Source: Crossiella cryophila (lineage in GTDB: Bacteria; Actinomycetota; Actinomycetes; Mycobacteriales; Pseudonocardiaceae). Taken from it: DNA of 64,000 nt. The notes under the pieces were generated by a model, which was not told the origin of the DNA, did no database searches, and saw nothing but the letters and a program-made list of their open reading frames with translations. Below, piece after piece: positions 35,047-43,250 of the stretch. The stretch spans positions 8,519,501-8,583,500 of the forward strand of contig NZ_JACHMH010000001.1 of assembly GCF_014204915.1 (NCBI RefSeq), in the 5' to 3' direction. Every line of letters starts with the position of its first letter. Within the stretch, counting starts at the first letter, position 1. The translations under genes were made by a program, and so were the position numbers.

Positions 35047-35508
35047 GTGCCTCGACCCATCGCCACCAACACCCAGGTGGACCGCGACGCCCTGCTGGAG
35101 TTCCTCCGCCCGCGCCACCACGGCCTGCTGATCACCACCAGGGCCGGCGGCGGCCCGCAGGCCAGCCCGGTCTCCTGCGGCGTCGACGCCGAGGGCCGGA
35201 TCGTGGTCTCGACCTATCCGGACCGCGCCAAGGCCAACAACGCCCGCCGCGATCCGCGCGGCAGCATCGTGGTGTTGTCCGATGACTGGAACGGTCCGTG
35301 GGTGCAGGTCGACGGCACGATCGAGGTCATCGACCAGCCGGAGGCGATCGAACCGCTGGTCGAGTACTTCCGCAGCATCTCCGGCGAGCACCCGGACTGG
35401 GACGAGTACCGCGAGGCCATGCGCAGGCAGGGCAAGTCACTGCTGCGGCTGACCCCGGAGCGCTGGGGCCCGGTGGCCACCGGCGGTTTCCCGGCGCACC
35501 TGGCCTGA
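35047..35508 (+). CDS. PPOX-class F420-dependent (or FMN) oxidoreductase
   Basis: A 153-residue split-barrel flavin/F420-binding protein. The segment HHGLLITTRAGGGPQASPVSCGVDAEGRIVVSTYPDRAKANNARRDPR is the classic Rv1155-like N-terminal half, and WVQVDGTIEVID follows. The actinobacterial context favours F420, but the cofactor is inferred. GTG 35047 is preferred; ATG 35035 would add four residues and has no ribosome binding site. Divergent from the permease operon. Substrate unknown. Confidence 0.85.
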   Translation: MPRPIATNTQVDRDALLEFLRPRHHGLLITTRAGGGPQASPVSCGVDAEGRIVVSTYPDRAKANNARRDPRGSIVVLSDDWNGPWVQVDGTIEVIDQPEAIEPLVEYFRSISGEHPDWDEYREAMRRQGKSLLRLTPERWGPVATGGFPAHLA

Positions 35509-35553
35509 CCGGCGACGGCTCGCGTTCGGCGCGGTCGCGCCGGCCAGGCGTGT

Positions 35554-36570
35554 TCAGTCGCTCGCCCGGCCGACCGTGCTCTCCCTGATCTCCAGGGTGA
35601 AGTCGGCCTGGAACTCCCGTGCGGGCATGTCCGCGCCGTTGATCCGTTCCAGGAGCATCTGGACCGCGACCGAGGCGATCTGGGCCTTGTCCGGGCGGAT
35701 CGTGGTCAGCGTGGGGGTGCTGAACCGGCCGTCCTCGATGTCGTCCACGCCGACCAGGGCCACGTCCTCGGGCACCCGCAGGCCCCTGGCCAGCAGGGTG
35801 CGCAGTGCGCCGAGGGCGAGCAGGTCGTTGAAGCAGAACACCGCGTCGGGCGGTTCGGGCAGCGCGAGCAGCGCCGCCATGGCCTCCGCGCCGGGCGGGC
35901 GGTGGTAGCTGGGCACCGGCACGACCAGGTCGGGGTCCAGCGGGATGCGGGCGGCGGCCAGTGCCTGGGCGTATCCGGCCAGCCGCAGGTTGGAGGTGTC
36001 CTGGCCGACCACCACCCTGGCGCCGATGGCGGCGATCCGGCGGCGGCCAAGGCCGATCAGGTGTTCGGTGGCGGCGCGGGCGGCGGCGATGTTGTCGATG
36101 ACCACGTGGTCGGCGGCGCCGGGTCCGATCCGCTCGCCCAGCAGCACCACGGGCATCTCGGTGCCGAGCCGGGCCAGGTCCTCGCCGTCGAGGGCCAGCG
36201 GGCTGAGGATGAGGCCGTCCACGGTGCGGGTGCGCAGGCCGGAGGCGAGCAGCAGCTCGCGTTCGCGCACGCCCTCGGTCTGTTCGATCAGCACCGCCCA
36301 GGACTGGGCCTCCGCACAGCCGATGACGGATCTGGCCAGCTCGCTGAAGTAGGGTATGTCCAGCTCGGGCAGGGCCAGGGCGATGATGCCGGATCGGCCG
36401 TACCGCAGGTGGCGCGCGGTGAGGTTGGGCTGGTATCCCAGCTCGGTGATGGCCTGCCGCACCTTGGCCCTGGTCTGTTCGCTGACGTGGGTGTAGTCGT
36501 TGACGACGTTGGAGACCGTCTTCACCGACACCCCGGCCAGCGCGGCGACGTCTTTCAGGCTCACGCCCAT
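35554..36570 (-). CDS. LacI-family transcriptional repressor of the adjacent sugar ABC operon
   Basis: A 338-residue regulator. The N-terminal helix-turn-helix VSLKDVAALAGVSVKTVSNVVN and hinge (about residues 2-58) are followed by the periplasmic-binding-protein-like domain (YGRSGIIALALPELDIPYFSELA; DGLILSPLA; VDDIEDGRFSTPTLTTIRPD). ATG 36570 is preferred to an upstream in-frame start inside the operator. It is divergent from a sugar importer, with LacI-type operators between them, so it should repress both until the imported sugar or a derivative binds. Confidence 0.93.
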   Translation of the reverse strand: MGVSLKDVAALAGVSVKTVSNVVNDYTHVSEQTRAKVRQAITELGYQPNLTARHLRYGRSGIIALALPELDIPYFSELARSVIGCAEAQSWAVLIEQTEGVRERELLLASGLRTRTVDGLILSPLALDGEDLARLGTEMPVVLLGERIGPGAADHVVIDNIAAARAATEHLIGLGRRRIAAIGARVVVGQDTSNLRLAGYAQALAAARIPLDPDLVVPVPSYHRPPGAEAMAALLALPEPPDAVFCFNDLLALGALRTLLARGLRVPEDVALVGVDDIEDGRFSTPTLTTIRPDKAQIASVAVQMLLERINGADMPAREFQADFTLEIRESTVGRASD

Positions 36571-36580
36571 GGAGAAGCAC

Positions 36581-36687
36581 TTTACATCGTTGTAAAACAC
36601 CTCGGTCGCGGGACTGTCACAATTCACGCCTTATCGGGCGAAGTCCCCCGCTCGCACCTTTACAACGTTGTTTACAACGCTGTAGAA
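36581..36687. promoter_or_regulatory. LacI-type operators between repressor and importer
   Basis: Three related quasi-palindromes occur: TTTACATCGTTGTAAA (36581-36596), ACAACGTTGT with flanking TTT (36659-36673) and TTTACAACGCTGTAGAA (36671-36687). All have the central CG of LacI-family sites and stand out as AT-rich. The first lies 11 bases from the repressor start; the pair lies about 50 bases upstream of the importer start. Confidence 0.75.
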
Positions 36688-36737
36688 ACTAGCCGCGGCC
36701 GAGGGGGATTGGTCGTGCTGGGGGTTCTGGAGGCGCC

Positions 36738-38093
36738 GTGTCAAGACGCAGTCGGAGGATCGGACAGCCGGGTGGTACCCGGGTGGACGGTCACCTGGAC
36801 CGGCGGCGGTTCCTCCAGGGGACCGCGGCGCTCGCGCTGGGTTTGGGGGTTGGCGCGAGCGCATGCGGTCCGCAGGGTGCGGCTGAGGGGACGCCGCTGA
36901 AGTTCTGGAACCTGTTCACCGGTGGTGACGGGGCCAGGATGATGGAGCTGGTCACCGCGTTCCAGCAGGCCCGGCCCGAGGTGTCGCTGCAGGCCACCAC
37001 ACTGTCCTGGGGCACGCCGTACTACACCAAGCTGGCCATGGCCGCCGCCGGTGGCCGCTCCCCCGACGTCGCGGTGCTGCACCTGTCCCGGCTGGCCGGG
37101 TACGCCCCCGCCGGGTTGCTCGACCCGTACGACCCCGCGCTGCTGGCGGAGTTCGGGCTGACCGCCTCGGCCTTCCCGGCCGCGGCCTGGCAACGCGCCC
37201 AGCACCAGGGCCTGGTCTACGCGCTGCCGCTGGACACCCACCCGCTGGTGCTCTTCTACAACACCGAGATCTGCGGCAAAGCCGGTCTGCTCGGACCGGA
37301 CGGGCGACTGCTGCCACTGCGTGGCGAGGCCGCGTTGCTGGACGCCTTCCGGCGGGCCAAGCAGGCCGGGGCCCAGCAGGGCGTGGTGATGGCGGTGTCG
37401 GCGGACATCAACCCGTGGCGGCTGTTCTGGACGCTGTACCGGCAGCAGGGCGGCGAACTGTTCGACCCGGCCGCCACCAGGCTGGTCCTGGACGAGGCCA
37501 AGGCACTGCGCGCGCTGAAGTTCCTGCGCGCGATCACCGTGGAGTCCGGGGTGGCCCGCGGCGACCTCAACAACAACGCCGCGGTGGCCATGTTCGGCAG
37601 CGGACAGGCCGGGTTCTTCTGGAACGGCGAATGGGAGATGCCCACCTTCGTCGAACAGAACACTCCGTTCGACGTCATACCCTTCCCGGCGATATATGAC
37701 ACGGCCGGAGTGCACGGCGACGCGCACGCGCTGGTCCTGCCGCACCGGGCCGACCGTGATCCCGCCCGCACCAGGGCCGCGGTGGACTTCGTGCGCTTCC
37801 TGCTCCAGCACAGCCTGACCTGGGCCAAGGGCGGGCACATCCCGGCCTACCGCCCGGTGGCCACCAGCCCGGAGTACGCCCAGCTGGGCCCGGCCTCCCG
37901 GTACGCCGCGGCCGCGGACAGCCTGGAACTGGACCCGCCGTGCTGGTTCGGCGGCGCGGCCTCGGAGTTGCAGAACCGGGCGGGCGCGGTGTTCAGCCAG
38001 GTCTGCGCGGGCGGGCTGACCCCGGAGGCGGCCATCCCGGAGTTCACCTCGGCCATGCGCACCCTGCTGGCCACGCCACGACCGCAGCTATGA
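36738..38093 (+). CDS. Sugar ABC transporter substrate-binding lipoprotein (Tat signal)
   Basis: A 451-residue family-1 solute-binding protein. The N-terminus has a twin-arginine signal (DRRRFLQGTAALALGLGVGASAC) with a lipobox Cys (ASAC, about residue 43). The mature part follows the SBP_bac_1 pattern (LKFWNLFTGGDGARMMELVTAFQQ; DVAVLHLSRLAGYA; GQAGFFWNGEWEMPTF; FPAIYDTAG...DAHALVLP). It should bind an oligosaccharide outside the membrane. GTG 36738 follows GGAGG. An ATATAT word at 37691-37696 brings a rare ATA codon. Followed by two permeases; no MsmK/MalK ATPase or glycosidase is adjacent. Confidence 0.92.
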   Translation: MSRRSRRIGQPGGTRVDGHLDRRRFLQGTAALALGLGVGASACGPQGAAEGTPLKFWNLFTGGDGARMMELVTAFQQARPEVSLQATTLSWGTPYYTKLAMAAAGGRSPDVAVLHLSRLAGYAPAGLLDPYDPALLAEFGLTASAFPAAAWQRAQHQGLVYALPLDTHPLVLFYNTEICGKAGLLGPDGRLLPLRGEAALLDAFRRAKQAGAQQGVVMAVSADINPWRLFWTLYRQQGGELFDPAATRLVLDEAKALRALKFLRAITVESGVARGDLNNNAAVAMFGSGQAGFFWNGEWEMPTFVEQNTPFDVIPFPAIYDTAGVHGDAHALVLPHRADRDPARTRAAVDFVRFLLQHSLTWAKGGHIPAYRPVATSPEYAQLGPASRYAAAADSLELDPPCWFGGAASELQNRAGAVFSQVCAGGLTPEAAIPEFTSAMRTLLATPRPQL

Positions 38094-38103
38094 CCAACGC
38101 GCG

Positions 38104-39012
38104 ATGACGACCGGACAGGGGGCGCCGATGAGCAGGGCCGTGCGGGGGCGCGAGTGGTCCGGGTTCTGGTTCGTGGCCCCGTTCCTGTTGCTGTACCTGG
38201 CTTTCCTGGTGGTGCCGCTGCTGCTCGGGGTGAAGATGAGCTTCACCAACCAGAGCATCACCGGCGCCGGCTCGGACGCCTGGGTGGGCCTGGACAACTA
38301 CGCCGAACTGTTCGGCGATCCGGCGGTGTGGCGCTCGCTGTGGAACACGCTGGTGTTCACCCTGCTCAGCACCCCACCGCTGGTGGCCATCGGCCTGGGC
38401 CTGGCCCTGCTGACCCACCGGAGACTCCCCGCGGCCTGGCTGTTCCGGCTGGCCTTCTTCGCCCCGTACGTGCTGCCGGTCTCGGTGGTGGTGCTGATCT
38501 GGATGTGGCTCTACCAACCGGGTTTCGGCCTGATCAACGACACCCTGACCTGGCTCGGCCTCGGCGAGGTGGGCTGGCTCAGCGACAACGACGTGCTGAT
38601 GGTCTCGGTGGTGATCACCACGGTCTGGTGGACGGTGGGCTTCAACTACCTGCTCTACCTGGCCGGGCTGCAGGAGATCCCGCGCGAGCTGTACGAGGCG
38701 GGCGCGCTGGACGGCACCACCGCCTGGTCCCGGCTGCGCTGGCTGACCCTGCCGCTGTTGCGCCGCACGCACGTGCTGGTCCTGGTGTTGCAGATCCTGG
38801 CCTCGCTCAAGGTCTTCGACCAGGTCTACCTGCTCACCGGCGGCACCAACCCGGAGGTGCGCAGCATCGTGCAGTACATCTACGAGAGCGGCTTCACCAA
38901 CTTCCGGGTGGGCTACGCCTCGGCGATCTCCTACCTGTTCTTCGCGTTGATCGTGGCACTGGCCGTGCTGCAGTTCCGGATCCTGCGGGCCCGAGCGGAG
39001 CGGACCTCGTGA
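38104..39012 (+). CDS. Sugar ABC transporter permease (MalF/UgpA type)
   Basis: A 302-residue, six-TM permease. The cytoplasmic EAA loop is EIPRELYEAGALDGTTAWSRLRWLTLPLL (about residues 198-226). It starts ten bases after the binding-protein stop; an internal ATG at 38128 is an alternative. It forms a heterodimeric channel with the next gene product (GTGA overlap). Confidence 0.92.
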   Translation: MTTGQGAPMSRAVRGREWSGFWFVAPFLLLYLAFLVVPLLLGVKMSFTNQSITGAGSDAWVGLDNYAELFGDPAVWRSLWNTLVFTLLSTPPLVAIGLGLALLTHRRLPAAWLFRLAFFAPYVLPVSVVVLIWMWLYQPGFGLINDTLTWLGLGEVGWLSDNDVLMVSVVITTVWWTVGFNYLLYLAGLQEIPRELYEAGALDGTTAWSRLRWLTLPLLRRTHVLVLVLQILASLKVFDQVYLLTGGTNPEVRSIVQYIYESGFTNFRVGYASAISYLFFALIVALAVLQFRILRARAERTS

Positions 39013-39845
39013 GCGCCTTCGACCGGGAACGCCCCGCCGCCCGCGCCACCCGGCTGTCCGTGGCACTCGCGCTGGCGCTGATGTGGTTGCTGCCGCTGGG
39101 CTGGGCGCTGTCCACCGCACTGCGCCCGGAGGCGGACACCACGAGGATCCCGGTGCGCTGGCTGCCGGAACGGCCGACCCTGGACGCCTTCGGCAAGGTG
39201 CTCGGCGAGACCGGGCTGCTGACCTGGTTCGGCAACAGCGTGCTGGTCGGCGTACTGGTGACGGTGCTGACCGTGTTGCTGGCCAGCATGGCCGCCTACG
39301 GCCTGTCCCGCACCGAGTTCCGCGGCCGCCAGGTGCTGCTGTGGGTGATCGTGGCCGGGATCGTGGTGCCGCCACAGGTGCTGATCGTGCCGCTGTTCAG
39401 CCAGATGGTCGGGCTGGGCCTGGTGGACACCTACTGGGGCCTGGTGCTGCCGCAGATCGTGTTGCCCGCCATGGTGTACGTGCTGAAGAAGTTCTTCGAC
39501 GGCGTGCCGCGCGAACTGGAGGAGGCGGCCAGGGTGGACGGCGCGAGCCGGTGGCGGATCTACTGGAGCATCATGCTCCCGCTGGCCCGCCCGGCACTGG
39601 CCGCTGTCGCCATCTTCACCTTCGTCACCACCTGGAACAACTTCCTGTGGCCGTTCATCGTGGCCACCGACCCGGACATGATGACCATCCCGGTCGGCCT
39701 GGCCTCGGTGCAGAGCAGCTACGGTCTGCGGTACGCCCAGGTGATGGCAGGCAGCGTGCTCGGCGGGCTGCCGCTGCTGGTGTTCTTCCTGGTGTTCCAG
39801 CGCCAGGTGGTGCGGGGCATCACCACCACGGGCGTCAAAGGCTAG
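39009..39845 (+). CDS. Sugar ABC transporter permease (MalG/UgpE type)
   Basis: A 278-residue, six-TM permease. EAA loop: GVPRELEEAARVDGASRWRIYWSIMLPLARPAL (about residues 168-200). The C-terminal pattern FVTTWNNFLWPFIV and RGITTTGVKG is typical of the MalG branch. GTG 39009 overlaps the stop of the partner permease. A shared ATPase must be supplied from elsewhere in the genome, as is common in actinomycetes (MsiK-type). Confidence 0.93.
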   Translation: MSAFDRERPAARATRLSVALALALMWLLPLGWALSTALRPEADTTRIPVRWLPERPTLDAFGKVLGETGLLTWFGNSVLVGVLVTVLTVLLASMAAYGLSRTEFRGRQVLLWVIVAGIVVPPQVLIVPLFSQMVGLGLVDTYWGLVLPQIVLPAMVYVLKKFFDGVPRELEEAARVDGASRWRIYWSIMLPLARPALAAVAIFTFVTTWNNFLWPFIVATDPDMMTIPVGLASVQSSYGLRYAQVMAGSVLGGLPLLVFFLVFQRQVVRGITTTGVKG

Positions 39846-40021
39846 GTCGGGTTTGGTGGACCTTGGCCGCGATCGCCGGGCCCAGATCGCCCCTGGCCGC
39901 GCCGCCGCGGCGGCCACGTACAACAGCGGTACGAGGCCACCACGTCGACACGACCAGAAGCAATCTGGACTCCGGCGCTCATCGACCAATACCCACCAAA
40001 CACGACCTGGGAGGCCACGAC
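39846..40021. other. Intergenic region with a long-spaced inverted repeat
   Basis: The arms GGTCGGGTTTGGTGG (39845-39859) and CCACCAAACACGACC (39993-40007) are complementary at 14 of 15 positions and enclose 133 bases of ordinary GC-rich sequence. The left arm begins at the permease stop. The right arm is just upstream of the VOC ribosome binding site. It may be terminator/attenuator pairing or a degenerate insertion; nothing coding is seen. Confidence 0.4.
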
Positions 40022-40408
40022 GTGCACCCGATCAACAGCCGGATCATCCTGCGGCCGACCGATCCGGCCCGCTCCACCGCGTTCTACCGGGACACCCTCG
40101 GCCTGGCCATCAGCCGGGAGTTCCCCGGCGGCACGGTGTTCTTCCTCGGCCAGGGCTACCTGGAGGTCTCCGGGCACAGCGGGGACGGCGGTTCGGGCAA
40201 CGTCGCGTTGTGGTTGCAGGTAAGGGATCTCGCGGCCACCCACCGCGAACTGGTGGACCGCGGCGTGACCGTGCAGCGGGAACCGCGCTGCGAGCCGTGG
40301 GGCCTGCACGAGATGTGGATCAGCGATCCGGACGGGGTGCGCATCGTGCTCGTCGAGGTGCCCCCGGATCACCCCATCCGCAAGGATTCCCGGCCCCCTA
40401 GCGACTGA
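40022..40408 (+). CDS. VOC-superfamily protein
   Basis: A 128-residue protein with the VOC beta-alpha-beta pattern: INSRIILRPTDPARSTAFYRDTLGLAISREF and WGLHEMWISDPDGVRIVLVEVP, the latter with the metal-ligand-like His and Glu. GGGAGG precedes GTG 40022. It overlaps metX convergently by 11 bases. Substrate unknown. Confidence 0.87.
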   Translation: MHPINSRIILRPTDPARSTAFYRDTLGLAISREFPGGTVFFLGQGYLEVSGHSGDGGSGNVALWLQVRDLAATHRELVDRGVTVQREPRCEPWGLHEMWISDPDGVRIVLVEVPPDHPIRKDSRPPSD

Positions 40409-41537
40409 GCAGCTCCCCCACGATCGGCCCCAGCTGACCGGTCTCGATCAGGAACCCGTCGTGCCCGTACGGCGAGCCGAGCACCCGCAGCGGCCCGGCC
40501 GCCGGGATGCCGTCGGCCAGTTCCTGTTGCTGGACAAGGGGGAACAGCCGGTCACCGGCGACCCCGGCGACCAGGGTGCGGGCCCGCACCGAGGCCAGCG
40601 CCGCCGCCACGCCACCGCGGCCGCGGCCCGCGTCGTAGTCGGCCATGGCCTTGGTGAGCGTGACGTAGCTGCCCGCGTCGAACCGGCCGACCAGCTTGGC
40701 CGCCTGATGGTCCAAATAGGACTCGATCGAGTATCTGCCACCCTGCCAGGGGTTCTCGCCGGGTTGCGGGATCCGGCCGAAGCGGCCGTTCAGCTCCGCC
40801 GGGCTGCGGTAGGTGAGGTGCGCGATCCGCCGGGCCAGGCCGAGTCCGGCGTGCGGGCCGTGGCCGGGCGCGGCGTGGTGGTAGTCACCGCCACGCCAGT
40901 TCGGATCCGCCTCGATCGCCCGCACCTGCGCCGAGCACCAGCCGATCTGCTCGGCGCTGCTGGCCGCGGTGCAGGCCAGCAACAGCAGCGCACGCACCCG
41001 ATCCGGTTGGCACAGCGTCCATTCCAGCGCGCGCATGCCGCCGAGCGAACCGCCGATCACCGCGGCCCAGGCGTCCACGCCGAGATGGTCGGCCAGGTCG
41101 TTCTCGGCCCGCGCCAGGTCGTTGAGGGTGAGGAACGGGAACCGGCTGCCCCACGGTTTCCCGTCCGGGGCGGCCGATGCCGGGCCGGTGCTGCCCTGGC
41201 AGCCGCCGAGGGCGTTGGGCGCGACCACGAACCAGTGGTTGGTGTCCACCGCGCGGCCGGGCCCGACCAGGCCGTCCCACCAGCCCGCGGTGGGATGGCC
41301 CGGCCCGCCCGCCCCGCTGACGTGGCTGTCCCCGGTGAGCGCGTGCAGCACCAGGATCGCGTTGTCCCGCTTGGGGTTGAGACTGCCCCAGGTCTCGTAG
41401 GCGAGCCGGGCCCCCGGCAGTGCACCCCCGGCCTGCAACGGCAGTGGGCCGCGCAGGTCCAGCCAGCGGCGGCGGCCGGGTGGGTCGCCCGCCCGCCAGG
41501 CGGCGGTGGCGGGCGGGGCGACCACATCGGTGAGCAT
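40398..41537 (-). CDS. metX: Homoserine O-acetyltransferase
   Basis: Acetylates homoserine from acetyl-CoA, the committed step to methionine. The 379-residue alpha/beta hydrolase-fold protein has the nucleophile Ser in GGSLGGMRALEW (about 165-176), Asp in AGDRLFP (about 320) and His in YGHDGFLIE (about 353). Other family marks are LVLHALTGDSH and NALGGCQGSTGP. It begins two bases after the metY stop, so metY-metX form an operon that makes acetylhomoserine and sulfhydrylates it. MetX and the succinyl-type MetA differ in fold, so the call is secure, though acyl preference can vary. Confidence 0.95.
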   Translation of the reverse strand: MLTDVVAPPATAAWRAGDPPGRRRWLDLRGPLPLQAGGALPGARLAYETWGSLNPKRDNAILVLHALTGDSHVSGAGGPGHPTAGWWDGLVGPGRAVDTNHWFVVAPNALGGCQGSTGPASAAPDGKPWGSRFPFLTLNDLARAENDLADHLGVDAWAAVIGGSLGGMRALEWTLCQPDRVRALLLLACTAASSAEQIGWCSAQVRAIEADPNWRGGDYHHAAPGHGPHAGLGLARRIAHLTYRSPAELNGRFGRIPQPGENPWQGGRYSIESYLDHQAAKLVGRFDAGSYVTLTKAMADYDAGRGRGGVAAALASVRARTLVAGVAGDRLFPLVQQQELADGIPAAGPLRVLGSPYGHDGFLIETGQLGPIVGELLSR

Positions 41538-41539
41538 CC

Positions 41540-42856
41540 TCAGCCGCCGAGCGCTGCCTTGGCGGCGCGGAAACCGGCCTCCAGGTCGGCCTTGAGGTCT
41601 TCCAGGCCCTCGATGCCGACGGAGAGCCGGACCAGGCCGGGGGTGACGCCGGTGGCGACCTGTTCGGCCGCGGAGAGCTGGCTGTGCGTGGTGCTGGCCG
41701 GGTGCACGATCAGGCTGCGCACATCGCCGATGTTGACCAGGTGGCTGAACAGCTCGACCGCGTCCACGAACGCCTTGCCCGCCTCGACCCCGCCGCGCAG
41801 GTCGAAGGAGACCACCGCGCCGGCGCCCTTGGGCAGGTACTTCTGGGCCAGTTCGTGCCAGCGGCTGGACGGCAGCCCGGCGTAGTAGACGGTCTCCACC
41901 TCGTCGCGGGCCTCCAGCCATTCGGCCAGTGCCTTGGCGTTGGCCACGTGCCGTTCGATCCGCAGCGACAACGTCTCCAGCCCTTGCAGCACCAGGAAGG
42001 CGTTGAACGGGGACAGCGCCGGACCGAGGTCGCGCAGGCCCTGCACGCGCAGCTTGGCGGCGAAGGCGCCGGGACCGAGTGCGGGCCAGTACTGGAGACC
42101 GTTGTAGCTGGGGTCGGGCTCGGTGAAGCCGGGGAAGCGGGCCGGGTCGGCGCCGAAGTCGAAGGTGCCGCCGTCCACGACCACGCCGCCGATCGCGTTG
42201 CCGTGCCCGCCGAGGTACTTGGTGGCCGAGTGCACCACGATGTCCGCGCCGTGCTCGATCGGGCGCAGCAGGTACGGGGTGGGCACGGTGTTGTCCACCA
42301 CCAGCGGCACCCCGGCCTCGTGCGCGACCCCGGCGACCGCGGCCACGTCCAGGACGTTGCTGCGCGGGTTGGCCAGGGTCTCGGCGAAGAACAGCTTGGT
42401 GTTGGGGCGCACCGCGGCCCGCCAGGCGTCCAGGTCGTCCGGGTCCTCGACGAAGCTGACCTCGATGCCCAGCTTGGGCAGGGTGTAGTGGAACAGGTTG
42501 TAGGTGCCGCCGTAGAGCGAGGCGCTGGAGACCAGGTGGTCGCCCGCACTGGCCAGGGTCAGCACGGTGAGGGTCTCGGCGGCCTGGCCGGAGGCGAGCG
42601 CGACCGCGGCCACCCCGCCCTCCAGCGCGGCCACCCGCTGCTCCAGGACGTCCTGGGTGGGGTTGTTGATCCGGGTGTAGATGTTGCCCGGTTCGGCCAG
42701 GCTGAACAGGTTCGCCGCGTGCTGGGTGTCCCGGAAGACGAACGAGGTGGTCTGGTAGATCGGCGTGGCCCTGGCCCCGGTGGCAGGGTCGGGCTGGGCG
42801 CCTGCGTGGATCTGACGGGTCTCGAAGGACCAGGCGGCACTGGCTGCTGCGGACAT
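41540..42856 (-). CDS. metY: O-acetylhomoserine sulfhydrylase (aminocarboxypropyltransferase)
   Basis: PLP enzyme that combines O-acetylhomoserine with sulfide (or methanethiol) to give homocysteine (or methionine). The 438-residue Cys/Met-metabolism protein begins SFETRQIHAGAQPDPATGARATPIYQTTSF, has the PLP Lys in HSATKYLGGHGNAIGG (about residue 210), and ends with the HPASTTHSQLSAAEQ segment. Length and the 60-residue insertion typical of MetY separate it from cystathionine gamma-synthase. GGGAG stands seven bases before ATG 42856. Upstream lies a cysteine-rich leader peptide, so expression is probably attenuated by cysteine. Confidence 0.95.
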   Translation of the reverse strand: MSAAASAAWSFETRQIHAGAQPDPATGARATPIYQTTSFVFRDTQHAANLFSLAEPGNIYTRINNPTQDVLEQRVAALEGGVAAVALASGQAAETLTVLTLASAGDHLVSSASLYGGTYNLFHYTLPKLGIEVSFVEDPDDLDAWRAAVRPNTKLFFAETLANPRSNVLDVAAVAGVAHEAGVPLVVDNTVPTPYLLRPIEHGADIVVHSATKYLGGHGNAIGGVVVDGGTFDFGADPARFPGFTEPDPSYNGLQYWPALGPGAFAAKLRVQGLRDLGPALSPFNAFLVLQGLETLSLRIERHVANAKALAEWLEARDEVETVYYAGLPSSRWHELAQKYLPKGAGAVVSFDLRGGVEAGKAFVDAVELFSHLVNIGDVRSLIVHPASTTHSQLSAAEQVATGVTPGLVRLSVGIEGLEDLKADLEAGFRAAKAALGG

Positions 42857-43008
42857 GCGGATACTCCCGAGTGAGAATTGCGAAATGTGGGCACGCGAAA
42901 TGAGCCCGAACGGCCGATTAGCGACCGCCGGTGAATTGACCCCGGGCAGCGTCCGACCGGCCGAGGGCATCGGCCTTCAGGTGCGCGGGGAAGGGTTGTG
43001 CCTGGTCG
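42857..43008 (-). promoter_or_regulatory. metYX leader with hairpins downstream of a polycysteine leader peptide
   Basis: This is the 150-base transcribed leader between the leader-peptide stop and metY. It contains a hairpin GGCCGA-loop-TCGGCC (42959-42975), a possible CCTTC/GAAGG pairing (about 42974-42993), and other GC-rich alternatives near 42915-42935. Such competing hairpins could release or block metY translation or transcription according to ribosome position on the cysteine codons. The mechanism is inferred. Confidence 0.6.
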
Positions 43009-43089
43009 TCAGGCAGCAGGAGTGCAGCAACACGCCATGGCCGTCACACGTCGCAGATCGACGTGGATACGGGACACCAGGGTGCTCAC
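43009..43089 (-). CDS. Cysteine-rich leader peptide (26 residues) upstream of metYX
   Basis: GTG 43089 begins a 26-residue frame with VSRIHVDLRRV in its middle, then MACCCTPAA and TGA (43011-43009). The SRxHVDLxRV core and a run of three cysteines (TGT TGC TGC) match the leaderless polycysteine short ORFs described as cysteine-responsive attenuators before sulfur-assimilation genes in mycobacteria. A TAGTCT -10-like hexamer ends seven bases before the GTG, so the transcript is probably leaderless here too. Stalling at the Cys codons when cysteinyl-tRNA is scarce would raise metYX expression. Confidence 0.82.
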   Translation of the reverse strand: MSTLVSRIHVDLRRVTAMACCCTPAA

Positions 43090-43250
43090 AGTCCGGAGAC
43101 TAGCAGCGGACCGGAGGTTTCCGCAGAAACCGCCCACCATGTGAGAGTAATTCCGCCTTCTGGTCGAAGATTATTGTTTCCACCCTTGACCGCACCCGGT
43201 TTGGCTCAGCACGATTCGGTATTCCCTCAATTCCCATCAGGAGTGCCGCC

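Noticed and set aside
42857-43089. SAM riboswitch upstream of metYX
   Set aside because: I could not fit SAM-I or SAM-IV core sequences, while a polycysteine leader peptide explains the leader well. An Infernal search would settle it.
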